NCBI GenBank assembly: GCA_016875395.1
Contig: VGRF01000001.1
Coordinates: forward strand, 159,921-223,920
DNA length: 64,000 nt
Source: Deltaproteobacteria bacterium
GTDB taxonomy: Bacteria > Myxococcota_A > UBA9160 > UBA6930
Direction: 5' to 3'
Shown here one piece after another: positions 1 through 6,742 of the stretch. Both the position numbers and the translations under genes were made by a program. The notes under the pieces were generated by a model. The model worked only from the letters and a program-made list of their open reading frames with translations, was not told the DNA's origin and searched no databases. The first letter of the stretch is position 1; every line of letters starts with the position of its first letter.

Positions 1-2
1 AC

Positions 3-611
3 GGCCGCAAGCGCGCCGCGCAGTCCATCATCGTGAACCCCGACGCGCTGCGGAAGCTGCTGCGCGGCGAGGCGGGCCTGAACACGCTGATCGACCTCAC
101 CCTCGCCGGCGCCACGAGCACCGTCCTCGTGAAGGGCCTCGAGCGCGACCCGGTGCGCGGGACGTACCTGCACGCGGACTTCTACGAAGTCGACCTCACG
201 CAGAAGGTCACGGTGTCGGTGCCGGTGCACCTCGTCGGCAAGGCCGCCGGCATCGAAATGGGCGGCATTCTCGATCACCCGCTGCGCGAGCTCTCGATCG
301 AGTGCTTGCCGCGCGAGATCCCGAAGAGCATCGATGTCGACGTGACGAGCCTCAACGTCAACGAGTCGATCCACGTGAGCGACCTGAAGCTCGCGGCGGG
401 CCTCACGATCAAGACCGACGGATCGCTCGCGGTTGCATCGGTGGTTCTGCCCCAGGCTGAGGAAGCGGCGGCAGCGGAGACGACCGAGGTTGCGGCCGAA
501 GGCGAGGCGGCGGCGGCGGCGCCCGCTGCGGACGCGGCGAAGGGCGACGCGAAGGCGGCTCCCGCGAAGGCGGACGCCAAACCCGACAAGGGCGGCGACA
601 AGAAGAAGTAA
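3..611 (+). CDS. rplY: Ribosomal protein bL25 (CTC/TL5 form), 5' end outside window
   Basis: This is a 5S-rRNA-binding protein of the large ribosomal subunit. The frame is open from the window edge and reads GRKRAAQSIIVNPDAL, the bL25 signature near the N-terminus, so the true start lies upstream. A beta-barrel C-domain (the YLHADFYEVDL and VPVHLVGKAAG stretches) identifies the long CTC/TL5 type rather than the short E. coli form. The last ~50 residues are an Ala/Glu/Lys-rich, low-complexity tail ending in a Lys cluster. The peptidyl-tRNA hydrolase gene follows 29 bp downstream, the usual rplY-pth pairing. Family assignment is secure; the start is unseen. Confidence 0.95.
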   Translation, partial: GRKRAAQSIIVNPDALRKLLRGEAGLNTLIDLTLAGATSTVLVKGLERDPVRGTYLHADFYEVDLTQKVTVSVPVHLVGKAAGIEMGGILDHPLRELSIECLPREIPKSIDVDVTSLNVNESIHVSDLKLAAGLTIKTDGSLAVASVVLPQAEEAAAAETTEVAAEGEAAAAAPAADAAKGDAKAAPAKADAKPDKGGDKKK

Positions 612-640
612 GCGGCGAGCAGCGCGCTCGGAGCCCGCTC

Positions 641-1225
641 GTGAAGCTGATCGTCGGCCTCGGCAACCCCGGGCCGCGCTACGCGCTCACGCGCCACAAC
701 ATCGGCGCGCGCGTCGTGGGCGCGCTCGCCGCGGAGCTGCGCGTTCCGCTCGCGGAGGAGCGCTTCTTCGGGCGCTTCGGCGCGGGCGAGATCGCGGGCG
801 AACGGGTGGGGTTGTTATTGCCCGAGACCTGGATGAACGCGTCTGGGGGCAGTGTCGCGGAGGCAGTCGCGGAGCTGCCGATCGAAGACGTCTCGCGCGA
901 TCTGATCGTCGCGCTCGACGACGTCGACCTGCCGTTCGGGCGCCTGCGCCTGCGTGCCCGCGGCAGCAGCGGCGGACAGCGCGGCCTCGCGGACGTGCTC
1001 GCGGTGCTCGCGCGCGAAGACGTGCCGCGCCTGCGCATCGGTGTGGGGCGCAGCGCCGAGCCGGCGCGCGACACGAAGGACTACGTGCTCGATGCGTTCA
1101 GCCCCGAGGAGAACGCCGTGCTGCCTGCGCTGATCGCGCGCGCCGGCGACGCGCTGCGCTGCTTCGCGACGGCGGGCATCGCCGAGGCGGCGAATCGCTT
1201 CAACGGGGTGGGGCCGCCGACCTGA
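641..1225 (+). CDS. pth: Peptidyl-tRNA hydrolase
   Basis: The enzyme cleaves peptidyl-tRNA released by stalled ribosomes. The 194-residue length is normal for the family. The GTG start follows a GGAG; the N-terminus reads MKLIVGLGNPGPRY. Expected residues are present: N9, catalytic H19 (TRHNIG), N66 (WMNASG) and the D93/D94 pair before LPFGRLRLR. The usual GGHNGL segment is GGQRGL here, so the positions matching E. coli H113 and N114 are Q113 and R114. The gene sits directly after rplY. A TTGTTATTG copy of the dispersed motif lies in frame at 812-820. Function is confident despite the altered loop. Confidence 0.95.
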   Translation: MKLIVGLGNPGPRYALTRHNIGARVVGALAAELRVPLAEERFFGRFGAGEIAGERVGLLLPETWMNASGGSVAEAVAELPIEDVSRDLIVALDDVDLPFGRLRLRARGSSGGQRGLADVLAVLAREDVPRLRIGVGRSAEPARDTKDYVLDAFSPEENAVLPALIARAGDALRCFATAGIAEAANRFNGVGPPT

Positions 1226-1242
1226 CCGACGAGGCCAGGATT

Positions 1243-1315
1243 GGCTGGGCTATGGCCTGGGCAATTCCTGACTTCGATTCCGGATTCGTCACGATTGTTC
1301 GGCTGGTGGCCTGGG
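1243..1315 (+). promoter_or_regulatory. Direct repeats, candidate operator of the MocR/PdxR-like gene
   Basis: Two related stretches lie in the 106-bp gap before the regulator gene: GGCTGG then GGCCTGGG at 1243-1261, and the same two blocks, three bases closer together, at 1301-1315. The second copy fills the spacer of the candidate promoter at 1295-1323. MocR-family proteins such as PdxR and GabR are known to bind direct repeats at their own promoters, so an autoregulatory operator is a reasonable inference. Confidence 0.4.
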
Positions 1316-1323
1316 TCTAGTCT
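1295..1323 (+). promoter_or_regulatory. Candidate promoter of the B6 operon
   Basis: TTGTTC (1295-1300), a 17-bp spacer and TAGTCT (1318-1323) form a sigma-70-like promoter. The -10 ends only 8 nt before the ATG at 1332 and no Shine-Dalgarno is visible, so the message may be leaderless or nearly so. Confidence 0.45.
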
Positions 1324-1331
1324 CCCTGGCG

Positions 1332-2828
1332 ATGCACCTCGACCTTCAGCGCGACGACGCCTCTGGGCGCAGTAGCGAGCCGGTTTACCGGCAGATCGCT
1401 GCGCAGATCCGTGCGCGCGTAGATCGCGGCGAGCTCGCCGAGGGCGACCGGCTGCCACCGATCCGCGAGCTCGCAGCGCAGCTGCGCGTCAATCGCGAGA
1501 CGGTGAGCAGCGCGTACGAAGAGCTCGCCGCGCAGGGCGTGGTCGACGCGCACGTCGGGCGCGGCACGTTCGTGCGCGGGCGCCGGCCGCGCGCGCTCGC
1601 GCCTGTCGCGCCGGCGCCCGCGCCGCTCTCGGCGCGCGCCGAGCGGCTGCTCGAGTTCGAGCGCTCGCGCGTGAGCTACGGCGCCGGCCGCGGTGCGATT
1701 CGCCTGCACGCGCTGAAGCCCGACCCGCGCCACTACCCGCTCGATGCGTTTCGCCGCTCGCTCGCGCGCGTGCTCTCGGAGCTCGGCGGCGAGGTGCTCG
1801 ATTACGGAGACCCGCAGGGTTATCAGGGCCTGCGCGCCGCGATCGCGGAGCGCTTGCGCGCGAACGGCGTCGTCGTGGGCGCGGAGTCGCTCGTGCTGTG
1901 CCAGGGCGCGAGCCAGGGCATCGAGCTCGTGCTGCGCCTGTTCGCCGATCCCGGCGATGCGATCGCGGTCGAGGAGCCGACGTATCCGAATGCGCTCGCG
2001 GCGATGGCGGCGCTCGGCCTCCGCACGGCGCCGGTGCCGATGCGCAAGGGCGGCGCGTGCCTCGACACGCTCGACCGCGCGCTGGCGCGCCCCGACGTGA
2101 AGGCGCTCTACACCATCCCGACCTTCCACAATCCGCTCGGCCTGACTACTTCGCTCGAGCACCGGCGCGAGCTACTCGCGATCGCGGCACGCCACGGCAA
2201 GGCCGTGATCGAAGACGCCTACGAGATGGACCTGCGCTACGCGGGCAAGCACGTGCCTTCGCTCGCAGGGCTCGACGACGAGGGACAGGTGGTGCAGCTG
2301 CTCTCGTTCTCGAAGTCGCTGTTCCCGGGCGTGCGCATCGGGGCGGTGGTCGCGCGTGGGCGCCACGTCGACGCGCTGCTCGCGCTGCGCCACGCCGCGG
2401 ATCTCGGCGGTGCGCTGCCGCTGCAGGCCGCGCTCGCGGACTTCATGAACACGGGGGCGTACGAGCGGCACCTCGGGAGCCAACGCAAGCGCCTGCGCGC
2501 GCGGCGCGACGCGCTCGTCGCCGCGCTGAAGCGCGAGATGCCGGAAGGCGCGACGTGGGCGGAGCCCGAGGGCGGGCTCCAGCTTTGGCTCGAGCTGCCC
2601 GAGCCGCTCGACTCGCGCGAGCTCTACGCCGACGCGATGCGCGCGGGCGTGCTCGTATCGCCCGGCTTCCAGTTCAACTGCGACGGCCGGCCCTCGCGCG
2701 GCTTCCGGCTCTCGATCGGATCCGTGAACGAGGAAGAGATCGCCGAGGGCATTGCGCGCTTCGGCAAAGTGATTCGCGAACGACTCGAGTCGGGCGACTC
2801 GGACGGGCGCGCGTCGATCCACATCTAG
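1332..2828 (+). CDS. MocR-type (GntR + aminotransferase fold) regulator, PdxR-like
   Basis: This is a 498-residue fusion. Residues ~15-85 form a GntR winged helix (EPVYRQIAAQIRARVDRGEL, RLPPIRELA, ending GRGTFVRG). Residues ~115-480 form a type-I PLP aminotransferase domain with the YP/HNPLG substrate region, D295 and the PLP-lysine K328 in SFSKSLFPGVRIG. Such proteins sense PLP-related ligands rather than transaminate. Its stop lies 27 bp before pdxS, and PdxR is the known MocR regulator of pdxST, so a B6 regulator is the best inference. Classical pdxR genes are usually divergent from pdxST; here the gene is co-directional. Confidence 0.88.
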   Translation: MHLDLQRDDASGRSSEPVYRQIAAQIRARVDRGELAEGDRLPPIRELAAQLRVNRETVSSAYEELAAQGVVDAHVGRGTFVRGRRPRALAPVAPAPAPLSARAERLLEFERSRVSYGAGRGAIRLHALKPDPRHYPLDAFRRSLARVLSELGGEVLDYGDPQGYQGLRAAIAERLRANGVVVGAESLVLCQGASQGIELVLRLFADPGDAIAVEEPTYPNALAAMAALGLRTAPVPMRKGGACLDTLDRALARPDVKALYTIPTFHNPLGLTTSLEHRRELLAIAARHGKAVIEDAYEMDLRYAGKHVPSLAGLDDEGQVVQLLSFSKSLFPGVRIGAVVARGRHVDALLALRHAADLGGALPLQAALADFMNTGAYERHLGSQRKRLRARRDALVAALKREMPEGATWAEPEGGLQLWLELPEPLDSRELYADAMRAGVLVSPGFQFNCDGRPSRGFRLSIGSVNEEEIAEGIARFGKVIRERLESGDSDGRASIHI

Positions 2829-2855
2829 ATCCCCTAACAAGTGCAAGGAGAGGCG

Positions 2856-3755
2856 ATGAGCGAGGGCAAGCGCGAAGGCGCACAGTCGTACGAGCTCAAG
2901 GTCGGGCTCGCGGAGATGCTGAAGGGCGGCGTGATCATGGACGTGACCACGCCCGAGCAGGCGAAGGTCGCGGAGGATTCGGGCGCTGCCGCCGTGATGG
3001 CGCTCGAGCGCGTGCCGGCCGACATCCGCAAGGAAGGCGGCGTCGCGCGCATGGCGCAGATCGCGGTGATCGAGGGCATCCAGAAGGTTTGCTCGATCCC
3101 GGTGATGGCGAAGGTGCGCATCGGCCACTTCGTCGAGGCGCAGGTGCTCGACGCGCTCGGCGTCGACTTCATCGACGAGAGCGAAGTGCTGACGCCCGCG
3201 GACGAGGCGTTCCACGTCGACAAGCACGCGTTCCGCTCGCCGTTCGTGTGCGGCGCGCGCAACCTCGGCGAAGCGCTGCGCCGCATCGCGGAAGGCGCGG
3301 CGATGATTCGCACCAAGGGCGAGGCCGGCAGCGGAAACATCGTCGAGGCGGTGCGCCACCTGCGCCAGGTGAACGGCGACATCCGCGCGATCCAGGCGCT
3401 GCGCGGCGACGAGCTGTTCACCAAAGCGAAGGAGCTCGGCGCGCCGATCGACCTCGTGAAGTACGTGCACCAGCACGGGAAGCTGCCGGTGCCGAACTTC
3501 GCGGCTGGCGGCATCGCGACGCCGGCCGACGCCGCGCTCTGCATGTCGCTCGGCGCCGAGGCCGTGTTCGTGGGCTCGGGCATCTTCAAGAGCGACGACC
3601 CCGAGGCGCGAGCGCGCGCGATCGTGCACGCGACCACGCACTGGAAGGACGCGCACGAGGTGCTGAACGCGTCGCGCGGCCTGAAGGGCGCGATGGCGGG
3701 CCTCGAGATGTCGACGATTCCCGAGAGCGAGCGGCTCGCGAATCGCGGCTGGTAG
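2856..3755 (+). CDS. pdxS: Pyridoxal 5'-phosphate synthase subunit PdxS
   Basis: PdxS condenses ribose 5-phosphate, glyceraldehyde 3-phosphate and ammonia to PLP in the DXP-independent route. The 299-residue product is nearly invariant family sequence: [19 protein letters not shown], the imine-forming lysine in [27 protein letters not shown] and the second lysine in [11 protein letters not shown]. The ATG at 2856 is preferred over an in-frame GTG at 2841 because AAGGAG (2844-2849) fits the ATG. It shares an operon with the MocR gene upstream and with pdxT two genes on. Confidence 0.98.
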   Translation: MSEGKREGAQSYELKVGLAEMLKGGVIMDVTTPEQAKVAEDSGAAAVMALERVPADIRKEGGVARMAQIAVIEGIQKVCSIPVMAKVRIGHFVEAQVLDALGVDFIDESEVLTPADEAFHVDKHAFRSPFVCGARNLGEALRRIAEGAAMIRTKGEAGSGNIVEAVRHLRQVNGDIRAIQALRGDELFTKAKELGAPIDLVKYVHQHGKLPVPNFAAGGIATPADAALCMSLGAEAVFVGSGIFKSDDPEARARAIVHATTHWKDAHEVLNASRGLKGAMAGLEMSTIPESERLANRGW

Positions 3756-3765
3756 TCCCCGACAA

Positions 3766-3812
3766 GCCCGCTCGAAAAAGCGGGCGGCTGCGTGGAGCTC
3801 GCGCAGCCGCCC
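3766..3812 (+). terminator. Two overlapping hairpins between pdxS and the paiB-like gene
   Basis: GCCCGCT/AGCGGGC (3766-3785, CGAAAA loop) overlaps an 11-bp hairpin GGGCGGCTGCG/CGCAGCCGCCC (3782-3812, 9-nt loop). Because they share bases 3782-3785 they cannot both form. No T-run follows, so this may be a weak or Rho-type terminator, a 3'-end stabiliser of pdxS mRNA, or an attenuator for the genes behind it. Confidence 0.5.
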
Positions 3813-3831
3813 GTCGCATTCGGAGCTCGCC

Positions 3832-4497
3832 ATGTACGTCCCCGAGCACTTCGCCGCGACCGATCTCGCCGCGCTGCAGGCGCTCGTGCGCGCGCACGCG
3901 TTCGGGACGCTGATCACGGCGCGCGCGGGCGAGGCGCCGTTCGCGACGCACTTGCCGCTCGCGCTCGACGCTGCGCGCGGCGAGCTGGGGACGCTCATCG
4001 GACACGTCGCGCGCGCGAACGGCCAGTGGCGTGCGTTCGACGGCGAGACGCAGGCCCTCGCGGTGTTCAACAGGCCGCACGCGTACGTGTCGGCGCGCTG
4101 GTACCCCAGCGCGAAGCAGGTGCCGACGTGGAACTACGTGGCGGTGCATGCGAGCGGGCGCCCGCGCGTGATCGACGACCCCGCGCGCAAGTTCGAGCTG
4201 CTGCGCGCGCTGATGCTCGAGCACGAGGGCGCACTGCCCGAGCCGGCGCGCGCGCTCGGCAAGGGACCGCGCGACTTCGCGGACATCCCGTTCGCGCATC
4301 TCGACAAGTTGTTGCGGGGGATCGTGGCGTTCGAGCTGCCGATCGAGCGCATCGAAGGCAAGCGCAAGCTCTCGCAAAACAAGAAGCTCAGCGAGCGGCG
4401 CGCGCTGATCGCGGGCCTCGAGGCGACGGGCGCTGCCGACGCGCGCGCGATCGCGGCGCTGATGCGCGTCGAGCTCGCCGCCGAGGAGCCTGCGTGA
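3832..4497 (+). CDS. PaiB-family FMN-binding split-barrel protein
   Basis: The 221-residue protein matches the FMN-binding negative transcriptional regulator (PaiB) family: MYVPEHFAATD at the start, AFGTLITARAGEAPFATHLPL, AYVSARWYPSAKQVPTWNYVAVHASG, and a C-terminal KRKLSQNKK motif. The fold is a relative of the PNP-oxidase/flavin-reductase split barrel. It lies between pdxS and pdxT and overlaps pdxT by the four bases GTGA. Family members have been described as repressors in Bacillus, but the biochemistry is thin. A flavin- or vitamer-linked role in B6 metabolism is my inference from position only. Confidence 0.9.
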   Translation: MYVPEHFAATDLAALQALVRAHAFGTLITARAGEAPFATHLPLALDAARGELGTLIGHVARANGQWRAFDGETQALAVFNRPHAYVSARWYPSAKQVPTWNYVAVHASGRPRVIDDPARKFELLRALMLEHEGALPEPARALGKGPRDFADIPFAHLDKLLRGIVAFELPIERIEGKRKLSQNKKLSERRALIAGLEATGAADARAIAALMRVELAAEEPA

Positions 4498-5093
4498 AGC
4501 GCGTCGGCGTGCTCGCGATTCAGGGCGACTACGAGGCGCACGCGAAGGCGCTCGCTCGCGCGGGCGCGGAGGCCGAGCTCGTGCTTTGGCCCAAGCAGCT
4601 CGCGGCGCTCGACGCGCTGATCCTGCCGGGCGGCGAGAGCACGACCATCGCGAAGGGCCTCGCGCGCCTCGCGCTCTACGAGCCGCTGCGCGAGCGCATC
4701 CGCGAGGGCATGCCGGTGCTCGGGACCTGCGCGGGCGCGATCCTGCTGGCCGCGCGCGTCGAGAACCGCCCAGTCGAGACGCTCGGCGTGCTCGACGCGA
4801 CCGCCGTCCGCAACGCCTATGGCACCCAGGTCGACTCCTTCGCCGCGCCGGTGGACGCGGGCGCCGCCCCCGCGCTCGCGGGCCTGCGCTGCGTCTTCAT
4901 CCGCGCCCCGCGGCTGAAGGACCTCGGCCCCGAGGTCGAGGTGCTGGCCCGCGTCGATGGGGCGCCGGTACTCGTGCGCCAGGGCAACGTGTTCGCGGCG
5001 ACGTTCCACTCCGAGATCACGCGGGACGACCGCGTGCACCGTCTGCTGATCGAGGCGGCAGCAACGCGAGAGGAGCGTCAGACGCCTCGATGA
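4494..5093 (+). CDS. pdxT: Pyridoxal 5'-phosphate synthase glutaminase subunit PdxT
   Basis: PdxT is the class-I glutaminase that feeds ammonia to PdxS. The 199-residue product starts GTG within the GTGA overlap with the preceding stop (VKRVGVLAIQGDYEAH). The catalytic triad is visible: C79 in LGTCAGAIL, and H172 and E174 in ATFHSEIT. The LPGGEST oxyanion strand is also present. Translation is probably coupled to the PaiB-like gene, giving the order regulator-pdxS-paiB-pdxT. Confidence 0.97.
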   Translation: MKRVGVLAIQGDYEAHAKALARAGAEAELVLWPKQLAALDALILPGGESTTIAKGLARLALYEPLRERIREGMPVLGTCAGAILLAARVENRPVETLGVLDATAVRNAYGTQVDSFAAPVDAGAAPALAGLRCVFIRAPRLKDLGPEVEVLARVDGAPVLVRQGNVFAATFHSEITRDDRVHRLLIEAAATREERQTPR

Positions 5094-5216
5094 CGTTCGG
5101 GGGAGCCCGAGATTTCTCGTCGGCCTGCCTTCCTTCCCCGAGCCGCCTCTGCTAAATCGCCGCGTCTTCTCGGTCCCGGTTCGTGCGGCCACCCGCGGCG
5201 CGCGCGAGGTCTCCGG

Positions 5217-5233
5217 GGCCCGGCCTACGGGCC
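5217..5233 (+). promoter_or_regulatory. GC hairpin just upstream of rpsF, possible S6:S18 leader site
   Basis: GGCCCG-GCCTA-CGGGCC forms a perfect 6-bp hairpin 10 nt before the AGGAGG of rpsF. Many bacteria carry an autoregulatory S6:S18-binding RNA hairpin at this place. I cannot confirm the conserved bulge, so the role is tentative. The rest of the 5094-5254 gap shows only a weak -10-like TGCTAAAT near 5148. Confidence 0.3.
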
Positions 5234-5254
5234 GCCCACGAGAAGGAGGATGAA

Positions 5255-5728
5255 ATGCGGGAATACGAGACGACTTTCGTCGTGCAGCCGGAAATTTCGG
5301 ACGAGGGCTGCACCGACCTTTGCAACCGCGTGAACGCGGTGCTGGAGCGCGCGGGCGGCGTGCCGCTGCTCCACGACGACCAGGGCAAGCGGCGCCTGGC
5401 GTACGACATCCGCAAGTTCCAGAAGGGCCGCTACGTCACGGCCTACTACCTCGATGTCGAGGGCAAGGGCGTCGCCGAGATCGAGCGCCTGCTGCGCATC
5501 GAGGAGTCGATTCTGCGCTTCCTCACCGTGCTGCGGCCCGGCGAGGTGACCGACATCGAGAAGCGCAAGGTCGAGGCGGCGGAAGAGCAGCGGGTTCGCG
5601 CCGAGCGCGCTCGCGAGCGCGCCGCGCGCGAGGCGGAAGAGGAGCGGATGCGCGCGCAGATGCGCGATGACGACCGCGACCGGGATCGCGACCGCGACCG
5701 CGACGACGACATGGGAGACGACGAATGA
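5255..5728 (+). CDS. rpsF: Ribosomal protein bS6 with charged repeat tail
   Basis: A 30S subunit protein that pairs with bS18 on the platform. The start is the ATG behind AAGGAGGATGAA ([15 protein letters not shown]). Residues 1-~100 are the bS6 fold ([39 protein letters not shown]). The remaining ~55 residues are an Arg/Glu-rich helix followed by alternating Asp-Arg pairs ending DDDMGDDE. The product is 157 residues, longer than the ~95-135 common in the family. The stop overlaps the rpsR start by ATGA. Confidence 0.97.
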   Translation: MREYETTFVVQPEISDEGCTDLCNRVNAVLERAGGVPLLHDDQGKRRLAYDIRKFQKGRYVTAYYLDVEGKGVAEIERLLRIEESILRFLTVLRPGEVTDIEKRKVEAAEEQRVRAERARERAAREAEEERMRAQMRDDDRDRDRDRDRDDDMGDDE

Positions 5729-6141
5729 GCGAGGCAGGCGCACCCGGCGGCTTCGGCGGCGGCGGTGGTTTCGGCGGCGGCCCGCGCGGACCGCGGCGTG
5801 ACTTCGATCGAGGCGGCCGTGGCCGCGACGATCGCGAGCCGCGCGGCCCGATGAGCGTGAAGGCGCGGCTGCGCGCCAAGGCGCGCAAGAAGGCGCGCAA
5901 GGCAGCCAAGAAGAAGGGCAGCTTCAATCGCAAGAAGGTCTGCCGCTTCTGCGCCGAGCCGCGTACGGGCATCGACTACAAGGATCCGAAGGGCCTGCGT
6001 TACTTCGTGACCGAGACGGGCAAGCTGATCCCGTCGCGGATCTCGGGCAACTGCGCGAGCCACCAGCGCGAGATCGCCGTCGCGATCAAGCGCGCGCGGC
6101 ACCTCGCGCTGCTGCCCTTCGCGTCGCAGCACGCGGGCTGA
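5725..6141 (+). CDS. rpsR: Ribosomal protein bS18 with long Gly/Arg-rich N-terminal extension
   Basis: Residues ~63-138 are the bS18 core: [36 protein letters not shown]. The CxxC...C..H pattern is that of a zinc-binding (C+) S18. Ahead of it lie about 62 extra residues: a glycine repeat ([12 protein letters not shown]), an Arg/Asp/Gly stretch like an RGG box, and a Lys/Arg-rich segment. Typical bS18 is ~75 residues. An internal ATG ([14 protein letters not shown], residue ~43) is a possible alternative start, but the ATGA coupling to rpsF favours the long form. Confidence 0.95.
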   Translation: MSEAGAPGGFGGGGGFGGGPRGPRRDFDRGGRGRDDREPRGPMSVKARLRAKARKKARKAAKKKGSFNRKKVCRFCAEPRTGIDYKDPKGLRYFVTETGKLIPSRISGNCASHQREIAVAIKRARHLALLPFASQHAG

Positions 6142-6152
6142 GGAGTAGGGCC

Positions 6153-6635
6153 ATGGCTCAGGTGAAAATCATCCTCCGCGAGGACGTGCACGGCCTCGGG
6201 CATGCCGGCACCGTCGTCTCCGTTCGCCCCGGCTACGCGCGCAACTTCTTGCTCCCCGAAGGCAAGGCGGTGCTCGCGACCGAGGCCGGCGTCAAGGAGC
6301 TGGAGCATCACAAGCGCGCGATCGCCGAGAAGATCGCGAAGGAGATGAAGGGCCACGCTGGCGTGAAGGCGCGGCTCGAGAGCCTCAAGCTCGCCATCTC
6401 CGTGCAGGTGGGCGAAGAGGGCAAGCTGTTCGGCTCGGTCACCGCGCGCGAGATAGCGGACCTGATCGCCGCGCAGGGCGTCGAGATCGACCGCCGCAAG
6501 ATCGACCTGCGCGACCCGATCAAGGAGGCCGGCACGCACACCGTGCCGGTGCGCCTGCACCGCGAGGTGATCGCGAACCTGAAGCTCGAGGTGACCGCAG
6601 CGAATCCTCCCGGCGAGGAAGCGGCGAAGGCGTAA
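6153..6635 (+). CDS. rplI: Ribosomal protein bL9
   Basis: A 160-residue large-subunit protein. It begins MAQVKIILREDVHGLGHAGTVVSVRPGYARNFLLPEGKAVLAT, the bL9 N-domain, followed by the linker helix and a C-domain with GKLFGSVTAREIADLI. It starts 11 bp after rpsR behind a GAGGAG. The rpsF-rpsR-rplI-dnaB order is conserved across bacteria. A rho-independent terminator follows directly. Confidence 0.97.
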   Translation: MAQVKIILREDVHGLGHAGTVVSVRPGYARNFLLPEGKAVLATEAGVKELEHHKRAIAEKIAKEMKGHAGVKARLESLKLAISVQVGEEGKLFGSVTAREIADLIAAQGVEIDRRKIDLRDPIKEAGTHTVPVRLHREVIANLKLEVTAANPPGEEAAKA

Positions 6636-6654
6636 GCGGCGTCACGAACTGAAG

Positions 6655-6687
6655 CGCGCCAAGTTCCGTCGGAGCTTGGCGCGTTTT
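6655..6687 (+). terminator. Rho-independent terminator after rplI
   Basis: CGCGCCAAG (6655-6663) pairs perfectly with CTTGGCGCG (6675-6683) across an 11-nt loop and is followed at once by TTTT. It closes the rpsF-rpsR-rplI operon before dnaB. Confidence 0.85.
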
Positions 6688-6742
6688 CCGTTTCGAGCGC
6701 GTGCGCTGCGTGCGAACATGCGCGCCACGCGTGGGGTGAGGG

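Noticed and set aside
433-1320. Long Arg/Ala-rich open frames overlapping pth, pdxT, desaturase and most other genes
   Set aside because: They are the expected shadows of GC-rich codons in other frames, with no family pattern and no ribosome sites.
5640-5710. GACCGCGAC-type short tandem DNA repeat in rpsF
   Set aside because: It simply encodes the Asp-Arg tail of bS6 in frame; noted under the protein, not as a separate mobile repeat.
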